Below, in pieces: positions 1-7,302 of a stretch of 13,098 nucleotides of DNA. Made by a program: the position numbers and the translations under genes. Below the pieces are notes generated by a model that did not search any database, was not told where the DNA came from, and was given only the letters and a program-made list of their open reading frames with translations. Within the stretch, counting starts at the first letter, position 1; the number at the start of each line of letters is the position of its first letter. The DNA comes from DASXIW01 sp036497785 (GTDB lineage: Bacteria; Pseudomonadota; Alphaproteobacteria; Acetobacterales; Acetobacteraceae). Location of the stretch: assembly GCA_036497785.1 (NCBI GenBank), contig DASXIW010000179.1, positions 1 to 13,098 on the forward strand, written 5' to 3'.

Positions 1-493
1 GCCGCCCCCGCCAGCGCCGCCGTCGCATAAACATCCGCGTGCAGCAGGCGCGGTATCTGCCCCATCAGCAAATCCCGCATCGTGCCGCCGCCGACGCCGC
101 TGGCCGTGCCCTGGAACATCGAAGGCAGGCCGCGATCCCGCGTCCCAGCGCCTTTTCCGTTCCCGCCACGGCGAACAGCGCCAGCCCGGCCGCGTCCAGC
201 CAGGCCAGCACCGCCGCCGGCATCGCCCCGATGCCCTCATGCAGCACCCACACCGCGAGCGCCGCCAGCAGCACCAGCGCGGTGTAAAGCCCGTCCGACA
301 CCGCGGCCACCGGCATCGCGCCGATCATCAGGTCGCGGGTGATGCCGCCGCCCAGCGCCGTGACGAAGGCCAGCGTCAGCACGCCCACCGGGTCGAACCC
401 GGCGCCGACGCCGGCCAGCGCGCCCCCGATCGCGAATACGAAGCTTCCCGCCAGATCGGCCGCCCGCACCACGCGCGCAGTGGCCTCGCTCAT
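1..493 (-). pseudogene. TRIC/YicG-family (UPF0126) membrane channel, frameshifted and cut by the window edge
   Basis: The family comprises small inner-membrane cation channels built from two three-helix repeats, each with a glycine-rich kink. The first repeat is readable from the ATG at 493, with the kink GGGITRD near residues 48-54. The stretch GTEKALGRGI then starts the second repeat. At about 128-129 (GG, plus strand) the frame is lost. Reading on in the next frame gives PSMFQGTASGVGGGTMRDLL, the second kink, and continues open to the left edge. Spacing to E. coli YicG as I remember it fits loss of exactly one base (GGG to GG on the plus strand). Without correction the product ends at 142 residues in a non-homologous tail, against about 200 for the family. 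No clear Shine-Dalgarno precedes the ATG. The family call is confident. Whether the frameshift is biological is not decided. Confidence 0.8.
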
Positions 494-816
494 GGGGTCA
501 TGCCAACAGCCCTTGGCGTTGACCTCTTCGCGCAGCGCCTCGATGCGTCCGAGGCAATGATCCTCGTCGCCATGGGAAGCCGGCTCCTACGACGCATCGC
601 ACGGCAGTGGCCATTCTCAAACAGATTCTAAGGCCATCCATGTAGCCTGGAATGTGCGCCCATATGCGCAAATCCTTCGTCTGCGTCAGCGCAACAGTTG
701 GCGTTGGCCTGAATCGGCCGAATTATGTTTCCAAGTGACGCAAGCGCGTTCTTGTTTTTCAGACCCCGAGAACGACCTCCTCTCTCGGGGCCAACGAGCC
801 AGTTTGGAGAAAGCCG
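494..816. other. intergenic gap between the channel remnant and the HD gene
   Basis: No convincing complete gene lies here. On the minus strand 31 codons (586 to 494) lie open in frame directly upstream of the channel gene ATG, after a TAG at 587-589. They have G/C-rich third positions and protein-like content (RIEALREEVNAKG) but no ATG, GTG or TTG. This may be an eroded N-terminus or the remnant of a neighbouring gene. From about 600 onward the base composition falls toward that of the HD gene. Confidence 0.45.
698..726 (+). promoter_or_regulatory. weak candidate promoter for the HD gene
   Basis: TTGGCG at 698-703 and AATTAT at 721-726 are separated by 17 bases. The -10 match is poor. This is the best sigma-70-like pair I can find upstream of the gene at 817, and it is only a candidate. 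Confidence 0.2.
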
Positions 817-1611
817 ATGAATCGTCGCGCCTTTCTGAAGACCTCTTCGACTGCTGCCGGTGCGATCACGCTCGCCGCCCAGTTCAGTGAGCGTGCAGCC
901 GGACAATCTCCTGACGAGACGCCAACATTTCGTCGTCCCAAGACCATCATACCGGTGCCAACGCCCTCGCCCCAGTTCCAGCATGTGGAGACCGGTGTTC
1001 CCGACACGCAAATGACTCGTGAGGCGACCGGTCTATTGCGAGAATTCAGCACGCCGCTGCTGTACAACCATTCGCATCGCGCCTTCTTCTGGGCAAACGA
1101 GATGGGCCGCCAAACAGGGCAGAAGTTCGATGTGGAGCTTGTGTTCATCTGCGCTGCCTTCCATGATATGGGTCTGCTCCAGAAGTTCAGTAGTGCCACC
1201 GACCGTTTCGAAGTCGATAGTGCAAACGCGGTTCGTCAGTTTCTCGAGCATCATGATGTACCTGGCGCCCGTATTCAGACCGCCTGGGACGCGATATCGC
1301 TTCACACCACACCCGGCATTGCAGCTTACAAGCCTTTGGAAGTGGAACTTCTATACAACGGCGTGGCCCTGGACTCGCTCGGCATCGGGTATGAAATATT
1401 TCCCGCCGATGTTCGCACGAAAGTGGTCGCCCAGTTTCCCCGGACCAATTTCAAGCACGACATCGCAAGGGCTTTCCTCGGAGGATTCGCACACAAGACG
1501 GAGACGACTATATTTACCTGCAACGAGGACGTATGTACCCATTTGATACGTGGTTACAAACGTCACGACTTTTACGATCAGATTCAGAACTCGCCTTTCG
1601 AAAACTCCTGA
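817..1611 (+). CDS. Tat-exported HD-domain hydrolase, cyanamide-hydratase-like
   Basis: The 264-residue product starts with a twin-arginine signal, MNRRAFLK, followed by a short hydrophobic stretch and a probable cleavage region near residues 27-30, so it should be exported folded to the periplasm. The mature part has an HD metal-binding pattern: NHSHR (His85), FHD (His116-Asp117), His145/146, the SLHTT segment (His163) and ALDSLG (Asp186). The order NHSxR, HD, HT, D resembles the cyanamide hydratase-like HD branch, but the substrate cannot be read from sequence. The start is supported by GGAGAAAG at 806-813, three bases before the ATG. GC (about 55 percent in sampled lines) is lower than in most neighbours, which hints at recent acquisition. 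No operon partner is present. The next gene converges on it across an inverted repeat. The Tat signal and HD fold are seen in the sequence; the hydrolase role is inferred from the family. Confidence 0.8.
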   Translation: MNRRAFLKTSSTAAGAITLAAQFSERAAGQSPDETPTFRRPKTIIPVPTPSPQFQHVETGVPDTQMTREATGLLREFSTPLLYNHSHRAFFWANEMGRQTGQKFDVELVFICAAFHDMGLLQKFSSATDRFEVDSANAVRQFLEHHDVPGARIQTAWDAISLHTTPGIAAYKPLEVELLYNGVALDSLGIGYEIFPADVRTKVVAQFPRTNFKHDIARAFLGGFAHKTETTIFTCNEDVCTHLIRGYKRHDFYDQIQNSPFENS

Positions 1612-1622
1612 GCCCCCTGAAC

Positions 1623-1675
1623 AATACTGACCGCCCCAAATGATGGAAGAGTCATCATTTCAGGCGGTTGGTATT
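1623..1675. terminator. long inverted repeat between convergent genes, probable bidirectional terminator
   Basis: Arms 1623-1645 and 1653-1675 flank a 7-base loop (GAAGAGT). The paired blocks are AATAC, ACCGCC and AAATGATG. The two bases between the first blocks form G-U pairs in plus-strand RNA, and the two between the second blocks are mismatched, so 21 of 23 positions can pair. The repeat starts 11 bases after the HD gene stop and overlaps the last bases of the stop codon of the solute-binding protein gene. There is no long T-run on either side, so the mechanism is uncertain. Confidence 0.65.
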
Positions 1676-3188
1676 ACTGCGGTTTCAGGGTCATGCCCTG
1701 CGGCCGGATCAGCCCGTCCCGGTTCGGCACGAAGCCGCCCACCCGCGCGCTGACGCCCCACAGCCAGGTGTAGTTGTACAGAACGATCTGCGGCATATCC
1801 GCCTGGTACAGATCGACCACCTGCTTGTACAGCGGCACGCGCGCCGCCGGGTCCGTCGTCTCGCGCGCCTGGGACAGCAGCGCATCCATCTTCGGGTCGC
1901 AATACGCCCCGTAATTGAACGGGCCCTTGCAGGTCAGGAAGATCGAAAGATTGGCATCCGGGTCGGCCCGGCCGCTCCATGTCAGCAGGGCCACGTCGAA
2001 GGCGCCGGCCACATCTTCCTGGTTGCCCGCCGAAACCTCCACCTGTTCCAGCTTCACGTCGAACCCGGCCTCCCCCGCCATGGACTGGATCACCTGCCCC
2101 ACCTGCGCGTCGATCGGGTTGTTGGCCAGTTGCAGGGTGAAGGACACGTGCGAAACCCCGGCCGCCTTCAGCAGCGCCTTCGCCCCATCCAGATCGCGCC
2201 CCGGCAGGGGATGGTCGGGGTCCCAATAGTGGCTATGCGGCACCTCGGTCTGGTTGTTCGGCACGAACAGGCCGTTGAACACCACCTGGTTGATGGCGTC
2301 GCGATCGATCGCCTTCTCCAGCGCCATGCGGATGCGCGGATCGCGCGCCAACGGCGTGTCCGCGCGCGCGCTGTGATGCAGATTGAACTGCAAGATCCGA
2401 TACGCCGCCGCGGTATGCTGGGCCACCATCAGCTTCGCGTTGGCCTTCACCGCCGCGACATCGTTCGGCGCAAGCTGGTCGATGATCTGCAACTGGCCGG
2501 ATTGCAGGTTCACCAGCCGCACCGTGCTGTCCGGAATCGGCTTATAGACGATCCGGTCGATGGAAACTGCCTTGGCATTCCAATAGCCGGGGAAGCGGTC
2601 CAACGTGATGTGGTCCTGCGCCACCCGGTCGGTGAACGCATAGGGGCCCGCACATACCGGATGCAGGCCGATATTCACCCCCTGCGCCGCGATCGCCTTG
2701 GGCGACAGCATCATGCCGGAGCGGTCCGCCAGCACCGCCAGCAGCGGCCCGCTAGGGACGGAGACATGCACGCGCACGGTCTGCTTGTCCACCACCTCCA
2801 CGGATGTGACGGGCGTCAGCTCGCCCTTGCGCACACTGCCCAGCAGCGTCTTGTCGCGCTCGATGTTCAGCTTCACCGCCTCGGCATCGAAGGGCGTGCC
2901 GTCCTGGAACAGCACGCCCGGGCGCAGGTGCAGGGTCAGCGCCAGCTTGTCGGCCGACCACTCCCAGCTCGTGGCGAGTTCCGGCACGAAGTTCATGTCG
3001 GCATCGGTGTCGATCAGCTTGTCGCATAGCGAGGCGAACACGTTCCGATCGAGGAAATTCCCGCTAGTCGCCGGGTCCAGCGCGCTCGGGTCCCCGGCCA
3101 GCCCCACATTCAGCACCGTCGCCGCGTGCACCGCGCCCGGCGCTACCGCCAGCAGCGCCAACGCCAACAGCCGAGCTCCAATCCGCAT
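1674..3188 (-). CDS. ABC transporter periplasmic solute-binding protein, family 5 (peptide/nickel type)
   Basis: The 504-residue product belongs to the SBP_bac_5 family, which captures peptides, nickel complexes or other solutes in the periplasm for a Dpp/Opp-type ABC importer. The start at 3188 is chosen over one 14 codons upstream. It gives a clean signal peptide, MRIGARLLALALLAVAPGA ending near VHA, and is preceded by GGGGGG five bases before the ATG. Family features include the mature N-terminus (LNVGLAGDPSALDPATSG), the LRPGVLFQDGTPFDAEAVK segment and the late DVALLTWSGRADPDANL region. Length is normal and the frame intact. No permease or ATPase genes of the importer lie in the window, so it is an orphan here and its ligand is unknown. 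The gene 79 bases upstream is a metal transporter on the same strand and could share its transcript, though nothing shows a functional link. Confidence 0.88.
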   Translation of the reverse strand: MRIGARLLALALLAVAPGAVHAATVLNVGLAGDPSALDPATSGNFLDRNVFASLCDKLIDTDADMNFVPELATSWEWSADKLALTLHLRPGVLFQDGTPFDAEAVKLNIERDKTLLGSVRKGELTPVTSVEVVDKQTVRVHVSVPSGPLLAVLADRSGMMLSPKAIAAQGVNIGLHPVCAGPYAFTDRVAQDHITLDRFPGYWNAKAVSIDRIVYKPIPDSTVRLVNLQSGQLQIIDQLAPNDVAAVKANAKLMVAQHTAAAYRILQFNLHHSARADTPLARDPRIRMALEKAIDRDAINQVVFNGLFVPNNQTEVPHSHYWDPDHPLPGRDLDGAKALLKAAGVSHVSFTLQLANNPIDAQVGQVIQSMAGEAGFDVKLEQVEVSAGNQEDVAGAFDVALLTWSGRADPDANLSIFLTCKGPFNYGAYCDPKMDALLSQARETTDPAARVPLYKQVVDLYQADMPQIVLYNYTWLWGVSARVGGFVPNRDGLIRPQGMTLKPQ

Positions 3189-3267
3189 CGCAGCCCCCCA
3201 TGAACAGGCGCCATCCCGGCGCCACCCCATAGTTCAGCCGCCCCCCCCGCTTGGCAACCACAATGCG

Positions 3268-4542
3268 CTATTGGAACAACCCGCCCAGGCCGCCGACCAC
3301 GCCCAGGATGCAGGTGACCACGCACACCGCCACCACCACCCACAGATACCAGCCGCGCAGCCGATGCGCCGGCGGCAGCGCCACCATGGCCAGCCGCACC
3401 AGAAAGCCCAGCACCAGCGGCAGCAGCAGCGCGTTCATCACCTGCACGCCCAGGTTCAGCGAAACCAGGTCCGGCGCCACCGCCACCAGCAGCGCCCCGC
3501 CCACCACACAGACGGCGTACACGGCATAGAACCAGCGCGCCTTGAACGGATGATATTCCAGGGAACGGCGATACCCGGCCACCTCGCCCAGCCCCCAGGC
3601 CAGCGCCAGGGAGGACACGATGGCCGCCACCAGCCCCGCCCCCAGCACGCCCAGCCCGAACACCACCCGCCCCACCTGCTCGCCCAGCAGCGGCGTCAGC
3701 GCGCGGCTCATGTCGCCCACGCTGTTCAGGCTCGCATGCGGCGCGCTCGGCGCGATTGTCGCGGCCGCCGCGATCAGCACGGCGGCCATCACCAGCTGCG
3801 TGATCACGGCGCCCACGGCCGTATCCCAGCGCGCGGCGGTGTAATGCTCCTGCCGCAGCTTTTTGTCGGCGATGGCCGATTGCTGATAGAAAATCATCCA
3901 CGGCATGATCACCGCGCCGATATTCGCCGCAACCAGATACAGATAATCGGGATCGGCGAACGGAATGGACACGGCATTATGCGCCAGCGCGGACATATCC
4001 GGCCGGGCCGCCCAGGCCACGCCGAAAAATGCCAGTTCGAACAGCCCGATCACGATCGCCGCGCGCTCCACCCGCCGGTACGATCCCGTCATCACGACCG
4101 CCAGCAGTGCCGCGGCCGCCATCGGCAGCGTCACCATGCGCGATACGCCGAACAGCTCGCCCACCCCAGCCACGCCGGAAAACTCGGTCAGCAGCGCGCC
4201 GGCCGTCGCGACCGCCAGGCCGCATGCCGACACCCAGGCCCAGGCCGGCCCGAACGCGCTGCGGATCAGCTCGCCATGTCCGCGCCCCGTGAAGATGGCC
4301 AGCCGCACCGTCAGTTCCTGGACCATGTACAGCACCGGCACCAGGATCAGTTGCAGCAACAGCAGCCGATAGCCCCACTGCACGCCGCTTTGCCCCGCGG
4401 TGATGATGCTGCCCACATCGGTGTCGGCCAGCATGACCACGAGCCCGGGGCCGAACACCGCCACGAAGGGCAGCCTGCGAAAAAACCCGCGCCGCGCCGG
4501 AGATTGTGTGGCGATCGTGGGGTCAGGCAAGGCGGACGGCAT
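3268..4542 (-). CDS. divergent Nramp-family divalent metal transporter
   Basis: The 424-residue protein has about eleven hydrophobic segments and the Nramp (LeuT-fold) layout. Helix 1 normally carries DPGN, which binds the metal; here the aligned segment is DVGS (from Asp42) within LADTDVGSIITA, so the Asp stays and the Asn becomes Ser. Helix 6 normally reads A-x-x-M-P-H; here it is GAVIMPW (Ala210, Met213, Pro214, Trp215), so Ala and Met are kept and the His is lost. This suggests proton-coupled or uncoupled metal uptake with altered selectivity, not a typical MntH. The start at 4542 has GGAG about ten bases upstream. A cytoplasmic N-terminus of about 25 residues precedes helix 1. It is divergent from the broken capsule-like gene and may be co-transcribed with the solute-binding protein. 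Family assignment is good; the substrate is open. Confidence 0.83.
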   Translation of the reverse strand: MPSALPDPTIATQSPARRGFFRRLPFVAVFGPGLVVMLADTDVGSIITAGQSGVQWGYRLLLLQLILVPVLYMVQELTVRLAIFTGRGHGELIRSAFGPAWAWVSACGLAVATAGALLTEFSGVAGVGELFGVSRMVTLPMAAAALLAVVMTGSYRRVERAAIVIGLFELAFFGVAWAARPDMSALAHNAVSIPFADPDYLYLVAANIGAVIMPWMIFYQQSAIADKKLRQEHYTAARWDTAVGAVITQLVMAAVLIAAAATIAPSAPHASLNSVGDMSRALTPLLGEQVGRVVFGLGVLGAGLVAAIVSSLALAWGLGEVAGYRRSLEYHPFKARWFYAVYAVCVVGGALLVAVAPDLVSLNLGVQVMNALLLPLVLGFLVRLAMVALPPAHRLRGWYLWVVVAVCVVTCILGVVGGLGGLFQ

Positions 4543-4602
4543 CTGGTGAAATCTCCGGCTGCGCTATCGTGCGATTGCGACCAATTTGCACTTGGGCCTC
4601 CG

Positions 4603-4631
4603 CACCTAGCCGTGGCCTCCAACCGTGTCAA
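4603..4631 (-). promoter_or_regulatory. candidate leftward promoter for the Nramp gene
   Basis: On the minus strand a perfect TTGACA (4631-4626) is followed after 17 bases by TAGGTG (4608-4603). The -35 is ideal but the -10 is weak. Transcription would begin about 55 bases before the ATG at 4542. Confidence 0.3.
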
Positions 4632-4676
4632 CCGCGCCGGCCAGACTCCCTTAACCATGCGGCGTTAGTCAGGCGC

Positions 4677-5610
4677 ATGGCAGCACATCATCCGATCCAG
4701 GGCGTCACCATCCTCTGCGACATTCTCCGCCCGGACGGGCGCGGCAACCCCGGCGACGCCGACCGCGCCGCCGCGTGGCTCCACAACGCCATCAAGCGCC
4801 AGATCGCTTGCGCCAGCCAGCTCTGCGTCACCCTGCTCGCCCCCTCGACCGCGCCCGATCTGGCGCGCTTCTGCGCCGCCCAGCGCCCCGCCAGCCAGGC
4901 CGACGCATTCTGGGCCGCCGCCTACGCCAGGCTTCCTCCCGACGCCCCATGGTCCGCGGCACTCCAGCAACATCTGCTCAGCGTCCTGCGCGGCCAGTTC
5001 TGCATCGGCTACGAACTGCCGCCCTACCTGACCTGCCTGCTCGGCCAGAACGCGATTCCGTATATCGACATCCGCCTGCACCCGATCCGCTTCATGGACG
5101 ATCTGCTCTTCGCCGTCCGCGCCTCCCATCCCGCCACCAGGGCAAATCTCTCCACCTTGGCAATCCCGGAAGCCGAGATCATCACGCCCGCGCATCGCCG
5201 CGATCCGCGCCCGCCATGCCGCCATCGTCTTGAAACCCCACCCGCACGAGCCCCAGCACAGCCTGCTCGCCGTCGCCGCCGAGCCTGCTGTCCATGCCCG
5301 AAATCACCGCCATCCTGACCGTTTCCTCATCCGTCGCGTACGAGGCGCCCTATTTCGGCAAGACGGTTCACACATTCGCCGATCTTCCCATCCGGCTGGC
5401 TTGGCCATGGACCACGATACCCATGCTTCGCTGGATGAGATCGTTCTTTCCATCGATTTCTGGCGCGGCGTTCTTTCTCCCCACGCCGAAACCAGCGCGC
5501 CGGACGGCGTTCGCCTCCCTCCCAAACCCAATCGCCTGCGCATCTCCCTCGACAGCTTCTGGAACTTCAACGAAATCGACACGGACCGCGTTCCCGCCCG
5601 CGCGGCCTGA
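4677..5610 (+). pseudogene. capsule-synthesis-like protein gene broken by three frameshifts
   Basis: A composite product of about 310 residues can be read in three pieces. The first, from ATG 4677, runs to about 5189 and contains GYELPPYL and IPYIDIRLHPIRFMDDL. The frame then shifts near CCC 5187-5189 and gives RIAAIRARHAAIVLKPHPHEP. It shifts again between about 5278 and 5293 and gives PEITAILTVSSSVAYEAPYFGK. It shifts a third time near GG 5403-5404 and gives the C-terminal piece with SLDEIVLSIDFWRG, ending with TGA at 5608-5610. The pattern KPHP, then SSSVAYEA with GK, resembles the nucleotide-sugar-binding half of KpsS/KpsC-type capsule glycosyltransferases. I infer that resemblance from motif shape only. 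Each shift fits gain or loss of one base in a short G/C run, and no piece contains a stop. The next gene encodes an acyltransferase, which would suit a surface-polysaccharide locus. Confidence 0.6.
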
Positions 5611-5811
5611 CAGGAAGCGAAAAACGCGCTCGCGGTGCGACGATCGTGCAGCCTGTCGAATAATTGTATTTCGTAAGGGTCGCAAATCCCCATAAGGTTC
5701 TGCTTGCAGAAAATTTGGTTGCCAGACTTCATTACTTTGTTCGTCGCCGTACAAACGAACCGATGAACAGATAAATTCCCACCTGCCGGCTGTGCCGGCG
5801 CCGACAAATGT

Positions 5812-5840
5812 CTGACAACGAAGCCTGATATTGAGATAAT
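5812..5840 (+). promoter_or_regulatory. sigma-70-like promoter of the acyltransferase gene
   Basis: CTGACA at 5812-5817 and GATAAT at 5835-5840 are separated by exactly 17 bases, each five of six to consensus. Transcription would begin near 5847, leaving a leader of about 60 bases to the ATG at 5907. A small palindrome, GACA-AA-TGTC (5803-5812), overlaps the -35 edge, and GCCGGC-TGT-GCCGGC lies at 5785-5799. The surrounding spacer (5611-5906) is AT-richer than its neighbours and holds no gene I can support. Confidence 0.55.
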
Positions 5841-5906
5841 CAAGACGACCGCGAACGCCCCAAGCCATATTCCGCACATATGACTAGCCATCGGGAAGAC
5901 AGCGCA

Positions 5907-7076
5907 ATGCAGGCACATCGGTTACGTGAACTTGATGGTATCAGAGGCATCGCGTGCCTCATGGTACTGCTTGACCACATCATCGTGTCAGGACTTCCGT
6001 ACGATAAGATACCCGGGCTCTACCGCCTGGGGCCGTGGCTCATCGGGGGAGTCGACCTGTTTTTCGTGTTATCCGGCTTCCTGATCGGCGGCATTCTGCT
6101 GGATAACAAAGGGGCGTCGAATTACTTCAAAGTATTCTGGACCCGACGCGTTGCCCGCATCATGCCGGTTTACTATCTGCTGATGCTCAGCTTCTTCTTG
6201 ATGCTGGCAATCAAGCCATATCTCGGCGCCCCATGGCTCGATCAGTTCCTGTTCAAGAACATGATGCCGCTCTGGACCTATCCCTTATTCGTCCAGAATT
6301 TCGCCCAATCGCTGGATGGCGGCGATGGCGGCGCGCGCTGGGTGGCAAGCACCTGGTCACTCGCTATCGAGGAGCAGTTCTATCTCCTGCTGCCGCCTTT
6401 GATCTATGTCATGAGCCGCCGCTCGGTCGCCAGCTTCGCCGCGATCTGCATTGTCATCGCCCTGCTCGTGCGCGCGCGGCTCTGGCAGATGACCGGGTCC
6501 TGGTTCACCGGATATTTCTTGCTCCCCGGGCGAATGGATGCGTTGGCGTTCGGCCTGCTCGCGACACTGGCCATTCGCCATGCCGCCACCTTCGCGTGGC
6601 TGCAGCGGTCCCGGCGCATGCTGGACGCACTCGCCGTGGCAATTGTGCTGCTCCTGACCAGCCATGCCCTGCCCGATATCGCCAAACTGATGCCCGAGAC
6701 GATCTCTTTCATCGTACAGAGCGAAGATTTCTCGTTCCGTGCGGCGCTGTTCGCCTATGGCATCGTGCGGGTATTTTTGGTTCCGGAACAGTCCTGGTAT
6801 CGCCGGTTCCTTGCCCGGGCACCGCTGGTCTTCACTGGTATCGTTTCATACTCGCTGTACATGTATCATCCCGCGATCAACGGGCTGCTCTTCGGGATGG
6901 TCTTCGGAGACGCGCCGAAAATCCCCGACATTCCCCATTTTCTCGTGGGGCTGGTCGTGATTGCGGTATCGTTCACATTGGCGTGGCTCTCGACTACGTA
7001 TTTCGAAATGCCAATCCGCCGCTGGGCTCACCAGGTGCGCTACCGCGCGGTTCGAGCGGAGGTCGAGGCGAGCTGA
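5907..7076 (+). CDS. acyltransferase-3 family membrane O-acyltransferase (OafA/YrhL-like)
   Basis: This 389-residue integral membrane protein belongs to the family that transfers acyl groups, often acetyl, onto surface sugars, lipopolysaccharide or exopolysaccharide. Visible signatures, in order: LRELDGIRGIACLMVLLDH with the conserved His in helix 1, GGVDLFFVLSGFLIG, the basic TRRVARIMPVYY motif, and WSLAIEEQFYLLLPPLIYV (family pattern WSLxxEEQFY). About ten hydrophobic segments follow the usual pattern. I choose the ATG at 5907, with GGGAAG eight bases upstream, over the one at 5880, which has no ribosome site. GC is uneven, about 50 percent in parts of the first half and near 70 percent later. 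The broken capsule-like gene upstream fits a polysaccharide-modifying role. The stop codon directly abuts a cytochrome c remnant, suggesting that this gene replaced or invaded the cytochrome's 5' part. The acceptor is unknown. Confidence 0.87.
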   Translation: MQAHRLRELDGIRGIACLMVLLDHIIVSGLPYDKIPGLYRLGPWLIGGVDLFFVLSGFLIGGILLDNKGASNYFKVFWTRRVARIMPVYYLLMLSFFLMLAIKPYLGAPWLDQFLFKNMMPLWTYPLFVQNFAQSLDGGDGGARWVASTWSLAIEEQFYLLLPPLIYVMSRRSVASFAAICIVIALLVRARLWQMTGSWFTGYFLLPGRMDALAFGLLATLAIRHAATFAWLQRSRRMLDALAVAIVLLLTSHALPDIAKLMPETISFIVQSEDFSFRAALFAYGIVRVFLVPEQSWYRRFLARAPLVFTGIVSYSLYMYHPAINGLLFGMVFGDAPKIPDIPHFLVGLVVIAVSFTLAWLSTTYFEMPIRRWAHQVRYRAVRAEVEAS

Positions 7077-7077
7077 T

Positions 7078-7290
7078 GTGCTCACGGGCGGAACAATTCC
7101 GTCCACCCGGGCGGAACCGACGCATTTCACCATGCCGCCATTCGCCGACAGATTGTCTGATCAGGAGGTCGCGGATGTCGTGACCTTCATCCAGTCAAGC
7201 TGGGGCGACAACGCCCCGCCGATCGATCCGGGCCTGGTGACCAGCCTCTGTGCAACGCTCAACGCCGTCCAGCCGGCACGCGCGCATTGA
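7078..7290 (+). pseudogene. C-terminal remnant of a c-type cytochrome (dehydrogenase cytochrome subunit type)
   Basis: Seventy codons read VLTGG, then THFTMPPFADRLSDQEVADV and VTFIQSSWGDNAPP, ending with TGA at 7288-7290. This matches the end of the last haem domain in membrane-linked cytochrome c subunits of periplasmic alcohol or gluconate dehydrogenases. There the Met of MPPF is the axial haem ligand and the helix LSDxEVADVVTFIRxxWG closes the domain. No CxxCH haem site and no signal sequence survive in frame, because upstream is the intact acyltransferase reading frame, which ends one base before this homology begins. The piece cannot make a cytochrome. The remnant status is seen directly; the parent subfamily is inferred from motif memory. 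Confidence 0.75.
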
Positions 7291-7302
7291 TTGCCGGGCG
7301 CC

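Noticed and set aside
628..1199. Minus-strand open frames over the 5' part of the HD gene
   Set aside because: No family resemblance; the plus strand carries a Tat signal, HD motif and ribosome site.
1668..3029. Plus-strand open frame of 453 codons over the solute-binding protein gene
   Set aside because: It is antisense to a recognised family-5 binding protein and is rich in Arg, His and Gln, typical of the reverse frame of GC-rich coding DNA.
3241..3248. Run of eight C residues between the solute-binding protein and Nramp genes
   Set aside because: A simple homopolymer in GC-rich intergenic DNA; possible length variation but no evidence of function.
2698..4668. Plus-strand open frame of 656 codons
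   Set aside because: It runs antisense through two recognised genes, is low-complexity (His, Gln, Arg), and has no family-like motif.
6233..7183. Out-of-frame open frame of 316 codons within the acyltransferase gene
   Set aside because: The acyltransferase frame has all family motifs; the overlapping frame is Arg-rich without motifs.
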